Shown here piece after piece: positions 23,024 to 33,013 of a stretch of DNA of 64,000 bases. Origin of the DNA: Candidatus Zymogenaceae bacterium (GTDB lineage Bacteria; Desulfobacterota; Zymogenia; Zymogenales; Zymogenaceae); contig JAFGFE010000006.1 of NCBI GenBank assembly GCA_016931225.1, forward strand, positions 96,436 through 160,435. The letters run 5' to 3'. The number at the start of each line of letters is the position of its first letter. Within the stretch, counting starts at the first letter, position 1. Below the pieces are notes generated by a model. That model was given only the letters and a program-made list of their open reading frames with translations, did no database searches and had not been told where the DNA came from. The translations under genes were made by a program, and so were the position numbers.

Positions 23024-24913
23024 TTAAAACAACGCCCCTTCCCGCTTGATACGCCAGCGGATAATCCCGTGATACGTCACCGGCACCCCCTGGATGTCAT
23101 AATCAAGATATGACGCCCGCGCCTTCGCCACATAAAATTTCTGGGCGAGCGGAATCTCCCCGGTCAGGACGTCATACTCGCTGATGCTGATGCTCTGAGG
23201 CTCGTACTGTGTACCGTCCCTGTCGGTCACCAGAACTTCATGGGTTCCCACCCGCCCGTTTGTAAACCTCGTAATGCCGTCGGTATCGGTTTTCGGACAT
23301 ATTTCCACTGCATCCGGATCATCTTTCCATCCAGGCATTTCACCCCACTGCTCCCACGCGATGATCACGCTGCAACCGGGCAGCGGCGGAAAGGTGGTTT
23401 CACCCTCTCCCTCCACCTTTTTCTGCACCAGGATCTTCCCGCCAAAGGGCTCGGCAATGCCGTATTGCGTCTCGCCGGTGACGATGGTTTTTCCGTAGAC
23501 CGTCGCGTAATACATGCCGCTGATCGGATCCACCCGGATGGAAAGATGATCGCTCTTCACTATTTCGTATTCCAGCTCCTCGCCGTCGTTCGGCTTCTGG
23601 AGCAGGTTCGATATCACGCGCTTCTTCTCCGTCGGCGTCCAGGTAAACTCCCCGGGCCCAATCAACGTCTCCCGCCACTCGCCCAGCCCCGCCTCAGCGC
23701 CCTCGTCGTCGCTCCCGGATCCGCCGCCGGCGGACGTCCCCTTCACGCCGGTCCCGTCCGTCCCGACGACCACCGAACAGACGCAGGACTCCTGCCCCGC
23801 CCGGCATACCACCACGGCCTCCCCCTGCTTCGACGGGTCAAACTCCACCGTGGCGATCCCCCCGGTCGCATAGGTCACATAACAGAGCATCTTCGAGAGC
23901 GCCACCTGCTCGCCGTCGTCCCCCAAAGCCCACAGCGGCTCATCCAGGATGATCGTATTGCCGTCCACCGTCGCCCCATCCGCGAAGTTGTAACCGCTCT
24001 CATCCTTGGTGGTCCGCACGGATATCAGCTCCGTGATCGGGTAATAGGTGTTGACGGTGATGTCGTTGGCGCTCCAGTTTTCCTCGTTCTCTATGGTGTC
24101 CGTCTGGGTCTGGGCGCTGGCCGCGGAGAGGACTCCGATCACATCGGCCCCCGGGTAAAAGCTGAAATAGACATTCTTACCGTCCGGAACCGGGAGATCG
24201 TCCGGGCCCGTCACCCGGGCAATAATCTGCGACGTCTCATTCATGTCGATGTTGCCGGGGTTTGCTTCCGCGGTGATCGCCCCCACGGTCGCGTCGTTGA
24301 TGGTGATCACGAGATCATCGTCCACCCCCATCAGGTTCCCGGTCACGGTGGCAAGCCCGCCGCCGGACGCCTGGGCGGTCAGTGTCGTCTCGGCAACGCC
24401 GTTTACCACCGGCACCTCCGTCGGCGCGATGTCCGCAAGCTGGTCCACGGAAAAGCTCACCGTCTCCGTTCCCTCGTACACCACGATATGCTCGACGTAC
24501 TCCATATCGACGGCGGTGGTGATTTTCCTCCCCTCCCAGAACGCCACAGGGATCTCGTCGCCCAGCTCGTCGTCGCCGATCTTCACGTACACCCGGGGCG
24601 GCGTTCCGGGGTCCTCCAGTATCCACGCGGACACCGTTATCTCGTTGACGGGCCAGTAGGGCGTCACCGTCTCCCGCCTGCTGGTGGGTGATATCCGATC
24701 CCCCGAGGCGTACCGGCACTCGGCCCACACCCTGGTCGCGTCCACGCCGTTGCTGTCCAGGTTGCTCCTGTTGGAAAACAGCGTGATCTGCGGCCTCCCG
24801 TCGCTGATCACCCCGCGATCGTCGTCCTCAACCCGCACCCGGTTGTCCCCCACCGGCTGGGTCACCTTCTGATCAAGAAGGATGATATCGGCCTTTTCGT
24901 CGTATCTCGCCAT
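23024..24913 (-). CDS. Large tail protein with Ig-like repeats (629 aa)
   Basis: Beta-rich with repeated Ig-like segments (about 60-350, e.g. SQIIARVTGPDDLPVPDGKNV and EAVVVCRAG). A Gly/Ser/Glu linker lies near 390-405 and a C-terminal beta domain follows. Such Big-type repeats decorate tail tip or fibre proteins and bind surface glycans. It lies just downstream of the tail proteins and is probably part of the distal tail. Confidence 0.65.
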   Translation of the reverse strand: MARYDEKADIILLDQKVTQPVGDNRVRVEDDDRGVISDGRPQITLFSNRSNLDSNGVDATRVWAECRYASGDRISPTSRRETVTPYWPVNEITVSAWILEDPGTPPRVYVKIGDDELGDEIPVAFWEGRKITTAVDMEYVEHIVVYEGTETVSFSVDQLADIAPTEVPVVNGVAETTLTAQASGGGLATVTGNLMGVDDDLVITINDATVGAITAEANPGNIDMNETSQIIARVTGPDDLPVPDGKNVYFSFYPGADVIGVLSAASAQTQTDTIENEENWSANDITVNTYYPITELISVRTTKDESGYNFADGATVDGNTIILDEPLWALGDDGEQVALSKMLCYVTYATGGIATVEFDPSKQGEAVVVCRAGQESCVCSVVVGTDGTGVKGTSAGGGSGSDDEGAEAGLGEWRETLIGPGEFTWTPTEKKRVISNLLQKPNDGEELEYEIVKSDHLSIRVDPISGMYYATVYGKTIVTGETQYGIAEPFGGKILVQKKVEGEGETTFPPLPGCSVIIAWEQWGEMPGWKDDPDAVEICPKTDTDGITRFTNGRVGTHEVLVTDRDGTQYEPQSISISEYDVLTGEIPLAQKFYVAKARASYLDYDIQGVPVTYHGIIRWRIKREGALF

Positions 24914-27058
24914 CTATTCCTCGATATACAGCATGTCCTTTATCACCAGGACGTCCCCGCCGCCGCTCCGGGCGTAGCACCCGTCCACTTCACAGAGCGT
25001 CTTGATCACATCCAACGGATACTCGTTTTCCACCTCCAGGGCGCCGGCCAGGATCGCAAAGTCCGGCACCCGGTAGTCCAGAGAAAGACCGCACGCATCG
25101 CACAGTTCATTGATGACCGCATATCTGGTGGTCACGGCGTTCCAGACCCGCGTGATCTTCGACGCATAGGGATAATAGAGCAGCGCCGCCCGGTTCCGCC
25201 CCCAGATCCGCCCCGTCGTCTCCCGGGAGCGCTCCGAGAGGTTGTCGTTGTCCCAGAAATAGGTGTCGTAGAGGTCGCCATCGATATACACGGCGATCCG
25301 CGGCTGACTGAAATCGCTGTCCGCCCGGGTCCGCATCCGCCCCATCGCCAGCCGATATTCGTCAACAATGGAAAGACGGACACTGTTGGGCGCCGTGTCG
25401 GAAGCCTCGGTCAGCTCCACCGAGTCCACGGCGTCGGTCCAGTCCTCCCCGTCAATGATCACGAAGAACGTCCTCACCGCATACGTCACGCCGTCGATGG
25501 TCACCGCCGAATCAATGACGTCATAGGTCTCGCCCCCCACGGTCACCGTGCCGTCGGTTACGGGGTAAGTAGTGCCGCTGATGTAGATGAACCCGTCGGC
25601 GGTGTACGTCTCTGTATCTTCGCCGATGGAGTTGACCAGGAGCAGATCCGCGCTGTCGTACCTGACGCCGATGTCGTTGATAAGCTCCAGGTCCGCCGAC
25701 GCCCGGGAACGGATGGCGTTCTCCAGCAGCAGGGAATCGCCCCCCTCGTGCCGCGTCTGCTGGCCGCCGGGCCCCACCAGGCGGTTGACCAGCTCCAGCG
25801 CCGGCGCGCTCTCCACCACCGTCCGCCCCCAGATCATGTCGTAGATGCACGACCGGTTGATCAGCTTGATGGTGCCTGAGTTGATTTTCAGATTATCGAT
25901 CTCGTATACATTACTGGCGGCGTTTGAATCGCATCTGAGCATGAAAACAACATCATTGTTAAATCCTGAGATATCATTTCCAATCTGCACCCATGATGAC
26001 CCATTCCAGTAAAATCCCTTAAATGTCCCCTCATCCCGAATAATTCGTAATTTCCCCGATGTGTCTGAAGTGTTTACTATTTCATCTCCGGCTAACGACC
26101 CACCGACATATACTACAAAATAGTATCTGTGAATCGATGATGATTTTTGAAGCGTAATAATAACCGAATTGTTTGCAGTCAAACGACCATCATTCACTGA
26201 TATGAGATAAAACATTATTGCTCGCACGGCACCGGTGCCGGCATTCAATGTTGAGCAATTAAAATCAATCTGAACGTCAAAATCACCAGAAAGTCTTAGT
26301 GCTCGATCAGACCAAACCCGTCCCTTCATCTCGGCACCGCCACTATCAAAAATAAATTTATCATCCAGGGAAAAAACATTACTCGATTGTTGCCACTCAT
26401 TATCCACGCACCAAAATATCGGCTCAATCTGCGTCCCGTCAAACCCGTAGCCTGTGGAGAACGGCTCGTCGGTGAAGGGATACCCCGCCACAAACCAGGT
26501 GTCCTCGTGGACGTTCGCCCGGTACGGCTCGATGGGATCCGTCTCGATCAGGGTGCCGCCACCGTCATCAAACAGCGTCAGCGTCACCTTCCGGTCGCCG
26601 TCCTTTCTCATCACCAGCCGGAACATTCCTGCCTGGGTAAATCCGCTGGCGGAAAAGGGCACCGTGTCCGTCGTCCAGGCCCCGGCGGGGCTCCAGGCGT
26701 ATACGTCTCCGGACGTGTCTCTCACGCACAGATGCACCGCGTCCCATCCGCAGCGCCACGCCCACACCCGGCGGTTTTCCCGAAACTCGGCCAGCGTCAT
26801 GAGGCCCGGCTGTTCACTCCCGGCCACCACCGCCCCCATCACGCCCACGGTTTCGGTGGGGATCATGTCGATGGTGATCTTCCAGGATGCGGGGAGTTTT
26901 TTCTTCGAGTCCAGCATCCCGGCGTTCCCGACATCGTTCTCGATCGCTATCAGGCCGGACCCCCCGGAAAATACGTATGTCGCCCCGGTGTCGGAGATCT
27001 CATGCGCCAGGCCGATGTCCGACCCGATAAAATTTTCCTGAAAAATCACGCTTCCCAT
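24914..27058 (-). CDS. Tail protein with two LamG-like domains, mosaic (714 aa)
   Basis: The N-terminal part (about 1-200) reads as a concanavalin/LamG-like sheet domain (PASWKITIDMIP, FRLVMRKDGDRKVTLTLFDDGGG). A second similar domain (about 220-390) has the same SGDFDVQIDF and GTFKGFYWNGSSW signature. The C-terminus (about 480-714) resembles a tail-tip or late-control region. DNA for the second domain (about 25860-26400) is markedly AT-richer than the GC-rich flanks, indicating domain acquisition. Probable receptor-binding tail component. Confidence 0.65.
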   Translation of the reverse strand: MGSVIFQENFIGSDIGLAHEISDTGATYVFSGGSGLIAIENDVGNAGMLDSKKKLPASWKITIDMIPTETVGVMGAVVAGSEQPGLMTLAEFRENRRVWAWRCGWDAVHLCVRDTSGDVYAWSPAGAWTTDTVPFSASGFTQAGMFRLVMRKDGDRKVTLTLFDDGGGTLIETDPIEPYRANVHEDTWFVAGYPFTDEPFSTGYGFDGTQIEPIFWCVDNEWQQSSNVFSLDDKFIFDSGGAEMKGRVWSDRALRLSGDFDVQIDFNCSTLNAGTGAVRAIMFYLISVNDGRLTANNSVIITLQKSSSIHRYYFVVYVGGSLAGDEIVNTSDTSGKLRIIRDEGTFKGFYWNGSSWVQIGNDISGFNNDVVFMLRCDSNAASNVYEIDNLKINSGTIKLINRSCIYDMIWGRTVVESAPALELVNRLVGPGGQQTRHEGGDSLLLENAIRSRASADLELINDIGVRYDSADLLLVNSIGEDTETYTADGFIYISGTTYPVTDGTVTVGGETYDVIDSAVTIDGVTYAVRTFFVIIDGEDWTDAVDSVELTEASDTAPNSVRLSIVDEYRLAMGRMRTRADSDFSQPRIAVYIDGDLYDTYFWDNDNLSERSRETTGRIWGRNRAALLYYPYASKITRVWNAVTTRYAVINELCDACGLSLDYRVPDFAILAGALEVENEYPLDVIKTLCEVDGCYARSGGGDVLVIKDMLYIEE

Positions 27059-27832
27059 CTATGTGTACATCCGTATTTCGCCGATCTTGGTAAATATATT
27101 GTTAGGAGACGAAAAGTAATTTCTCTCTATATGGATCGTCCATATATTGCCGGTATGCCCGGAAATATTCGCCACCACCAGACTGTTGTCATCCGGGTGC
27201 GTGCCGCTATAAACTTCCATACCATCACAGAAAATATAAAAAGTTTTTACATAGCTATGTGTCTCAAAAACCGGCAAAAACTCTATGCGTGTGATCGTCA
27301 CTGGCCCGGAGAAATGATATCTCCACTCCGCACTCACCGTCGTCCACGACTCAAGCCCCAAGGATTTCCAGTAGGTACTGTCGTTCCCATCCAGCGGTAA
27401 TGTTTTGGTATCATCCCCCGACGACACGCTGATCTTGTCCGCATTTGCTTCTTCTCCGCCGTATCCCATCGTCGGCGTGCCGCCGCCGCTTTCTCCCCCG
27501 CCACCGCCGCCGTACACCTTGGCCCAGGCGCTTTCAAATTCAGTCAGGGTTCCTTCTCCCAACGTCTTTTCGTCGTCGCTGTCAAGGGTGATAACATAAA
27601 GCCCCGGATCAATCCGCGGCTTTTCCACGGTGATCACATACGGCCCCGGGTTGCTCTTTTTTTGAGGGTTCTCGGGGACGGTGACCACCCACAACCCCCT
27701 GGAATCCTTCACCGCCCCGTCGGGCGAAATCCCCAGGGCCTTCAGTTCGTTCAGCCAGGCGTTCAGCTTCTCGGCGTACTCGGGATCGTTTACATCGACG
27801 GTAAAATAGAGCTTCAGGTCTAATAATCCCAT
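27059..27832 (-). CDS. Tail fibre or tip protein with C-terminal discoidin-like domain (257 aa)
   Basis: From ATG 27832. A helical N-terminal region, a Gly-rich linker (about 130-150), then a domain with DGNDSTYWKS, WRYHFSGPVTITRIEF and FYIFCDGMEVYSG, the pattern of F5/8 type C (discoidin) carbohydrate-binding domains. The 3' half is AT-richer than the 5' half. Likely receptor contact. Confidence 0.6.
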   Translation of the reverse strand: MGLLDLKLYFTVDVNDPEYAEKLNAWLNELKALGISPDGAVKDSRGLWVVTVPENPQKKSNPGPYVITVEKPRIDPGLYVITLDSDDEKTLGEGTLTEFESAWAKVYGGGGGGESGGGTPTMGYGGEEANADKISVSSGDDTKTLPLDGNDSTYWKSLGLESWTTVSAEWRYHFSGPVTITRIEFLPVFETHSYVKTFYIFCDGMEVYSGTHPDDNSLVVANISGHTGNIWTIHIERNYFSSPNNIFTKIGEIRMYT

Positions 27833-29106
27833 ACCGCCTTCAACCCGAATCGATTCGGCGACTGGCGGCCGCACGCCGCCGGGCCGATGTTTTTCACCCA
27901 TACGCCGGCGTATCTGCCGGCGGTGTCAAATATCAGGGTGTCGCCTGTTGCGAAGCTCCCCGTCCACCCTTCCTTTGGAATGATGAAGTACACGCCGCCC
28001 CAGTGCGCCGGGGCAATGTTATTGGTAATCGGCCCGGTATAGACCACACCACAGAGCGCCCCGGAAATGGAGATTTCCGTGCTCGACGTAAATGTCACCG
28101 TCCAAGAATCGCCCACCGTGCCCGCGCCGTTCGGATCGCCCAGTATCGGGTACAATGAATTGTTGAAGCTCCCGCCGCTCGCCGCCACGGTCATGGTGAC
28201 GCCCGAGACCTCAGCCTCCAGCGTTCCCACGGGCACGCCGCAGGCCACAACCGTCCCGTCGCTCCCGGTATGAATATCGGTATCGAACCCCAGCTCGCTC
28301 ACGGCGTCGCCCGCGATGATCTGGAAGGTATGATGCTTGTAGTACAGATCGTGGGTGATCACCACCCTCCCCGCGTCGTCGCCCGCCGTGATCTCGCACC
28401 CGGTCACGCCGCTTGCCGCCCCGTTGATGGCCGCCGCCACCAGGCTTGCTGTGGTGTGGGCCGACGTAAAGGACACCGTAAAGGTGTATGCCCCGTCCAC
28501 CCGAAAGGTCAGGTACGTTCCGTCCAGGCTGAAGGTCTCGGTCTCGGTGCCTGTCATGCCCGCCCTCGTCTTAACCGGATAGGCGTACTGAGTCACGGCG
28601 CTGGCGGCGGTCAGGGTCGCTTCCGTGTCGTCCCAGGCCACCCCGCCGCTTTCCGCCAGGACCAGCCTTTCGTACTTCCCGTTTTCCCGGTTGTGCAGGA
28701 ACATCATGGATGCGTCAAAGATGGTGTTCGCCGCCTCGAACTCCGCGATAAAGGACGACGCCCCCACGTTCGCGGAAGCCGCCAGCTCCCCGGCGCCGGC
28801 CCACTCGGAATAGGCGCTCGCCTCCAGTTGTGTGTCCTGTGCGGTGCCGATGTGCGTCAGGAAATAATCATCCCCTTCCGATATCCGGTTCTGATACACC
28901 CACCCGTTGGCGAAGGGATCCGCGCCCTCCGGCCGGCAGAACGCCTTTCGATACAGCTCCCAGCCGTCGATGCGGGTGTCCTCGTCGATGTCGGGGAAAA
29001 GATTCTGCGCGACCCCCGTCCGGATGTCATTGTTGGTAATCGCCCCGCCGCACGAGGACCCGCCGGATTCCACCGCGGCGTGCTTCCACTTTACGTTCAG
29101 ACTCAT
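27820..29106 (-). CDS. Structural tail protein (428 aa)
   Basis: Mostly beta, Ala/Gly/Thr-rich, with repeats resembling virion fibre or tip proteins. Overlaps the next gene by 13 nt. No named family; assigned by position between tape measure and fibre genes. Confidence 0.6.
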   Translation of the reverse strand: MSLNVKWKHAAVESGGSSCGGAITNNDIRTGVAQNLFPDIDEDTRIDGWELYRKAFCRPEGADPFANGWVYQNRISEGDDYFLTHIGTAQDTQLEASAYSEWAGAGELAASANVGASSFIAEFEAANTIFDASMMFLHNRENGKYERLVLAESGGVAWDDTEATLTAASAVTQYAYPVKTRAGMTGTETETFSLDGTYLTFRVDGAYTFTVSFTSAHTTASLVAAAINGAASGVTGCEITAGDDAGRVVITHDLYYKHHTFQIIAGDAVSELGFDTDIHTGSDGTVVACGVPVGTLEAEVSGVTMTVAASGGSFNNSLYPILGDPNGAGTVGDSWTVTFTSSTEISISGALCGVVYTGPITNNIAPAHWGGVYFIIPKEGWTGSFATGDTLIFDTAGRYAGVWVKNIGPAACGRQSPNRFGLKAVWDY

Positions 29107-29109
29107 GCC

Positions 29110-29535
29110 CTATACCCTCACCATATGTATCGTGCCGTAGCACATCCGTTTTTTGTAGGTGTCCGTGTACCGCATGTCCAGCGGATCGACGGAATAGTCC
29201 GCCTCCACGGAATACGTGGTTGCACCGTCGTCCTCGGAAAACTCCATCACGATCCCCTCTGAAAAGAGCTCCCGCAGCGCCTCCACGCCTGTCGCCCAGA
29301 TCAACCCGTCGGTTTCGTTTCCCGCGAGCGTTATCGGAAGCCCGATCGCAGACCGAGAATACGACTGCCGATGAACGCCGCCCCCCACCGTCTCGAATTT
29401 CGAACCGATCCTGAGCACATGCAGATGCCGATCCTCCCAGAGCGGAGCCGTCACGAAGCATATCCGGTCCCCTTCCGCCGCACCCGGCCGGGCGATGTAG
29501 GTGCCTGATTTGATATCTTCATTCGCATACAGCAT
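29110..29535 (-). CDS. Tail-region protein (141 aa)
   Basis: Between tape-measure-proximal genes and the 428-aa tail protein. Beta-rich, resembling small distal-tail or tip proteins in size and order. No motif. Confidence 0.55.
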   Translation of the reverse strand: MLYANEDIKSGTYIARPGAAEGDRICFVTAPLWEDRHLHVLRIGSKFETVGGGVHRQSYSRSAIGLPITLAGNETDGLIWATGVEALRELFSEGIVMEFSEDDGATTYSVEADYSVDPLDMRYTDTYKKRMCYGTIHMVRV

Positions 29536-29536
29536 G

Positions 29537-30007
29537 TCAGATCCTCTCCCACTTCACCGTCATCACCACCGTCGCCATGCCGGGGGGTTCGCTCTCGGCC
29601 AGCACCGCGTCGGTCACCAGGGCGGCGTAATCGTCGGTCACGCGGATTTCAGACCAGGTATGCTCCAGCAGCATGTCGGTCAGCGCGCCCGGAAATTCCG
29701 AACGCTCGTCGTTGAAAAAGACCTCCACCGGCTCCAAACCGTCATCGGTCACGAAGAACGCCCTGGAATCGTTGTCCTCCACCCAGCCGTCCGGCACGTC
29801 AAACCGCACCTCCAGGGCGCCGTTCATCTGCTCGATGTACCAGGGCCCGGGCGGCTTCGGGGCGTGCATACAGCCGTTCGGTATCTCCATCCCGTCATAT
29901 ACGGTGCGATTATACTCGGCAAAAATCCGCTCCCTCTCCCGGGCAACAGCCTTTCTCCTTTCAATCAGGCCCCACAGATATTCTTCCAGCTCCCCCCGGT
30001 CAACCAT
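29537..30007 (-). CDS. Tail-region protein (156 aa)
   Basis: Directly downstream of the tape measure gene (1-nt gap). A helical N-terminus and a beta-rich remainder. Possible distal tail component by order. Confidence 0.55.
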   Translation of the reverse strand: MVDRGELEEYLWGLIERRKAVARERERIFAEYNRTVYDGMEIPNGCMHAPKPPGPWYIEQMNGALEVRFDVPDGWVEDNDSRAFFVTDDGLEPVEVFFNDERSEFPGALTDMLLEHTWSEIRVTDDYAALVTDAVLAESEPPGMATVVMTVKWERI

Positions 30008-33000
30008 CTACTCCCCCATCATCAGCGCCTCCTGTACGGAACCGGAATCCCCCCCTTGCCCCGTGCTTACGCTCGGTATTTTGATAGACAACAGGTTTTT
30101 CTTGATTTTTTCTACTTCTTCGTTCACGGCGATGAGATTGTTCCTGAATGCGACCGCCTGAGCATTGACGCCCTCCATGCCTCCTTTCACCCCCCCCTCA
30201 ATCGTATTGGCTATCTCATCCAGGGGGGTTTTCATTCCGGCAAGATTGTTCTTCGCCGTTGTGATGGTGCCGGTTTCCCCGAATACGCTGCTCATCATCT
30301 CCCCGACGGTCCTGAGCTCGGAAACAATGGCGGTGTCCTCCTCCTTGGTCTTTCGCAGCTCCTCGTTCAGCTCCCTCAGCAGCGCCGGCTTGAAGTAATC
30401 GGTCCCGGTCACCTCACCCAGCTCCGTATAGGCTTCGATGAGGCTTTTGATGATCTCCACCTGGGCTTCGGGGCTCTCGTTTTCGACCCGGTATTTCTCC
30501 GTTGTTAAATAACTGATACGGCGGCGCAGCGACCCTTCGTCCAGATCGCCCCCCTTCATGACGAACGTGGCCATGGTCTCGGCGGCCTCTGCGTTGAGTT
30601 TTTTCTGTTCCTCAAGCTGCTTCTGCTTCTCTTCGGTAATATCCTGGGTGGTGCGGTATATCTCCCTTTCCAGGTCCATCCATTGCCGCACCGCATCATA
30701 AAACTCGCTGCTCTCGCGGTCTCCAATATCGGCCATTGTTCCCACAACAGCGTCCCGGGATTCCTTCAAAAACGCCAGGTATGCGCCGCTGTCGATCTTC
30801 CCCGTTTCGAGGGCGAAGTCCGCCATCTCAGTTTTCAGATTGGCATAATCGGCCTTCAGCTCTTCTGCGATTTTCCGCTCCTTCTCCCCTCTCTCGCTGA
30901 TCATCTCCGAAAGATCGGCGTACTCCTTCTTGTAGCCGATCAGCGCGTCCATCTGTTCGTCCCAGGCGTCTATCCCCTCCTCCGTGGACCTGTCGATTCC
31001 CTTCATCACCGTCTCGGTGGCCTTTATGTCTTCCTGCACCTGCTCCATGTATCGGGTTATCAGCTCCCAGTCCTCCCTTCCGTCGGCCACCATGACGTTA
31101 TACCGCTCATAGATGGTCAGCATATCCTCAAGGGTGGTTTTCGCCGCCATATATGCGTCTCCGGTCCGCCCGCGGCCGCCGAAATCGCCCGACCCGATAC
31201 CGACCCCCAGGCTTGCCGTCTCCTCCGAGACCTCCCTGATATACTCAGCGGTGTCTTTCGATTCCTTCTGGATCAACCCAAACAGAGACTTGAAATCAGC
31301 CCAAATCTCATCGCTCTCCTTGCCGAATATCATCTCCACAAGCCCCCGGCTCTTCCCCATCATTCCGAGCGTCGTGGAAGGCCCGAACAGCTTTCCGAAC
31401 ATCCTGCCCACCTCAGCCGCATCCGCAAAGAACTTAACAATCCCGCTCTCGGGCAGGGGCGCCGTCAACACCTCCGCGATGTCACTGATGCCTTCAAACA
31501 CAATCTTGAGCCCCTGCATTAGATCGTCGGAAAGATACGCCGCCGATATCTTCGCAGTATTCTTGAACCGCTCCCACTGGGCGTTGAAGGCCTCCATGTT
31601 CGTTTTCGCAATCGCGTCCAGGGATCCCTCGATCTCCCCGGTTTTCATGGCGTCCATGTGTTCGTTGAGCTGATCGAACTCCCGCACCAGGGCCATGATG
31701 GAAGGCGCGCCGCGGAGTCCGAATTTCTCCATGAACAGCCCGAACTCCTCCATGGCCATCGCATCATCACCGATCGTCTCATGGAGCTGGCCCAGGATTG
31801 GGATGATCTGCTCCCCCAGGGGGCGGGACTTGTCATATACCAGGTCGAATCGATCGGCGAGAAATTCCATGTCCTGCACAAGCTGGCTCATACTCACTCT
31901 CACGCCCCGCCCGGCCATGCCGCCCATGATCATCTCGTTATTCAGCACCATGAGCATGGCCGTCAGGTCCTCAAAGGCGATACCGGCGGCCAGCGCCGCA
32001 GACGTGGAGTGCTTGAATCCCTGGGTCAGAGAATCGGCGTCAACCTGAGACTGGTTCATGGCGTAGGCAAGGATATCCCCCATGTATGCGGCGGCTTCCG
32101 TGGCGTCCCGTGTCGCCATCAGCTCCTCGCGGTAGCTTCTCCAGATGCCCGCGGTCATGCGGGTGAGCGTGCTAATGTCGTCCACTTCGGTGTAGAGGAG
32201 TTTCAGGTTGGTATCAAGAAGATTCGTTGCATCGGCGGCGGAAAGCCCGGCGGATTTCAGCTCCCAGAATACCGTCCCCACATCTTCCGCGGATTTCCCG
32301 AAAGAAATCATCTCGTGGGCGATCTCGCGCTGCACCTTCGCATACGACGTCATCACCTCTGTGTCAAACACCATGGTGCTCATCACCCGCCGCACCTGCT
32401 CATCCAGCTCCCGAAACGCTTCAACGGTCTCACGGATCGCCATCCCGGCGGCGGCGATTCCGGCAAATCCGGCGGCGATCACGCCGAACCGGGACGCTGC
32501 CACAAAACTCAACGCCTCCCGAAGGGCGGCGGTGGCCAGTGCCGTCCGGGTTATGCCCATCCTCGCAAGGGCGGTGGTGTTGGCGAATAGCTTGAGGGAG
32601 CGAATCGGTTGTTCAGCAATGGTGCGGGAAAGAAGGGCAAAATCCCGGGAGGCCATGTATGCCTGAGATCGGGCGACGTTCAGGCTGTCAATGCCGCCCC
32701 GGACCTCAGAGGAAAACCGCCCCATGGTGGTGAGGGTTTCCTGCGTGATGATATTTTTGGTGGCGGTGGATGCGGTTCGGCTGGCAACGCCGACGGAGCG
32801 AACGCCTTTCTGTGTGGCGACAAGGGAGGTGTTGAGCTGCTGGGATGCCGTCCGGGCCGTTTTCATCTCCTTGGCCATCGGCTGCATCATCGTCCGGCCC
32901 TGGGCGCGGATCTGCTTGAGGAGTATGGTCTGGCGCCTGAGCTCCTTCGATATCTGGGCAAGCTGGGCCTGGCCGCTTACCTGAAATCGTATGTTGGCGG

Positions 33001-33013
33001 TGTCCTGACTCAT
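30008..33013 (-). CDS. Tail tape measure protein
   Basis: 1001 aa. A long coiled-coil N-terminus (SKELRRQTILLKQIRAQGR...), a hydrophobic mid-region (about 175-210, AAGFAGIAAAGMAI), a TP901-type core (KSAEDVGTVFWELKSAGLSA, with a MTAGIWRSY block after it) and a Glu/Lys-rich helical C-terminus. It sets siphovirus tail length. At roughly 1.5 angstrom per residue the tail would be near 150 nm, if the whole protein serves as ruler. Confidence 0.9.
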   Translation of the reverse strand: MSQDTANIRFQVSGQAQLAQISKELRRQTILLKQIRAQGRTMMQPMAKEMKTARTASQQLNTSLVATQKGVRSVGVASRTASTATKNIITQETLTTMGRFSSEVRGGIDSLNVARSQAYMASRDFALLSRTIAEQPIRSLKLFANTTALARMGITRTALATAALREALSFVAASRFGVIAAGFAGIAAAGMAIRETVEAFRELDEQVRRVMSTMVFDTEVMTSYAKVQREIAHEMISFGKSAEDVGTVFWELKSAGLSAADATNLLDTNLKLLYTEVDDISTLTRMTAGIWRSYREELMATRDATEAAAYMGDILAYAMNQSQVDADSLTQGFKHSTSAALAAGIAFEDLTAMLMVLNNEMIMGGMAGRGVRVSMSQLVQDMEFLADRFDLVYDKSRPLGEQIIPILGQLHETIGDDAMAMEEFGLFMEKFGLRGAPSIMALVREFDQLNEHMDAMKTGEIEGSLDAIAKTNMEAFNAQWERFKNTAKISAAYLSDDLMQGLKIVFEGISDIAEVLTAPLPESGIVKFFADAAEVGRMFGKLFGPSTTLGMMGKSRGLVEMIFGKESDEIWADFKSLFGLIQKESKDTAEYIREVSEETASLGVGIGSGDFGGRGRTGDAYMAAKTTLEDMLTIYERYNVMVADGREDWELITRYMEQVQEDIKATETVMKGIDRSTEEGIDAWDEQMDALIGYKKEYADLSEMISERGEKERKIAEELKADYANLKTEMADFALETGKIDSGAYLAFLKESRDAVVGTMADIGDRESSEFYDAVRQWMDLEREIYRTTQDITEEKQKQLEEQKKLNAEAAETMATFVMKGGDLDEGSLRRRISYLTTEKYRVENESPEAQVEIIKSLIEAYTELGEVTGTDYFKPALLRELNEELRKTKEEDTAIVSELRTVGEMMSSVFGETGTITTAKNNLAGMKTPLDEIANTIEGGVKGGMEGVNAQAVAFRNNLIAVNEEVEKIKKNLLSIKIPSVSTGQGGDSGSVQEALMMGE

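Noticed and set aside
23240..24691. Plus-strand frame (483 aa) opposite the Ig-like tail gene
   Set aside because: Antisense shadow, His/Arg/Gly-rich.
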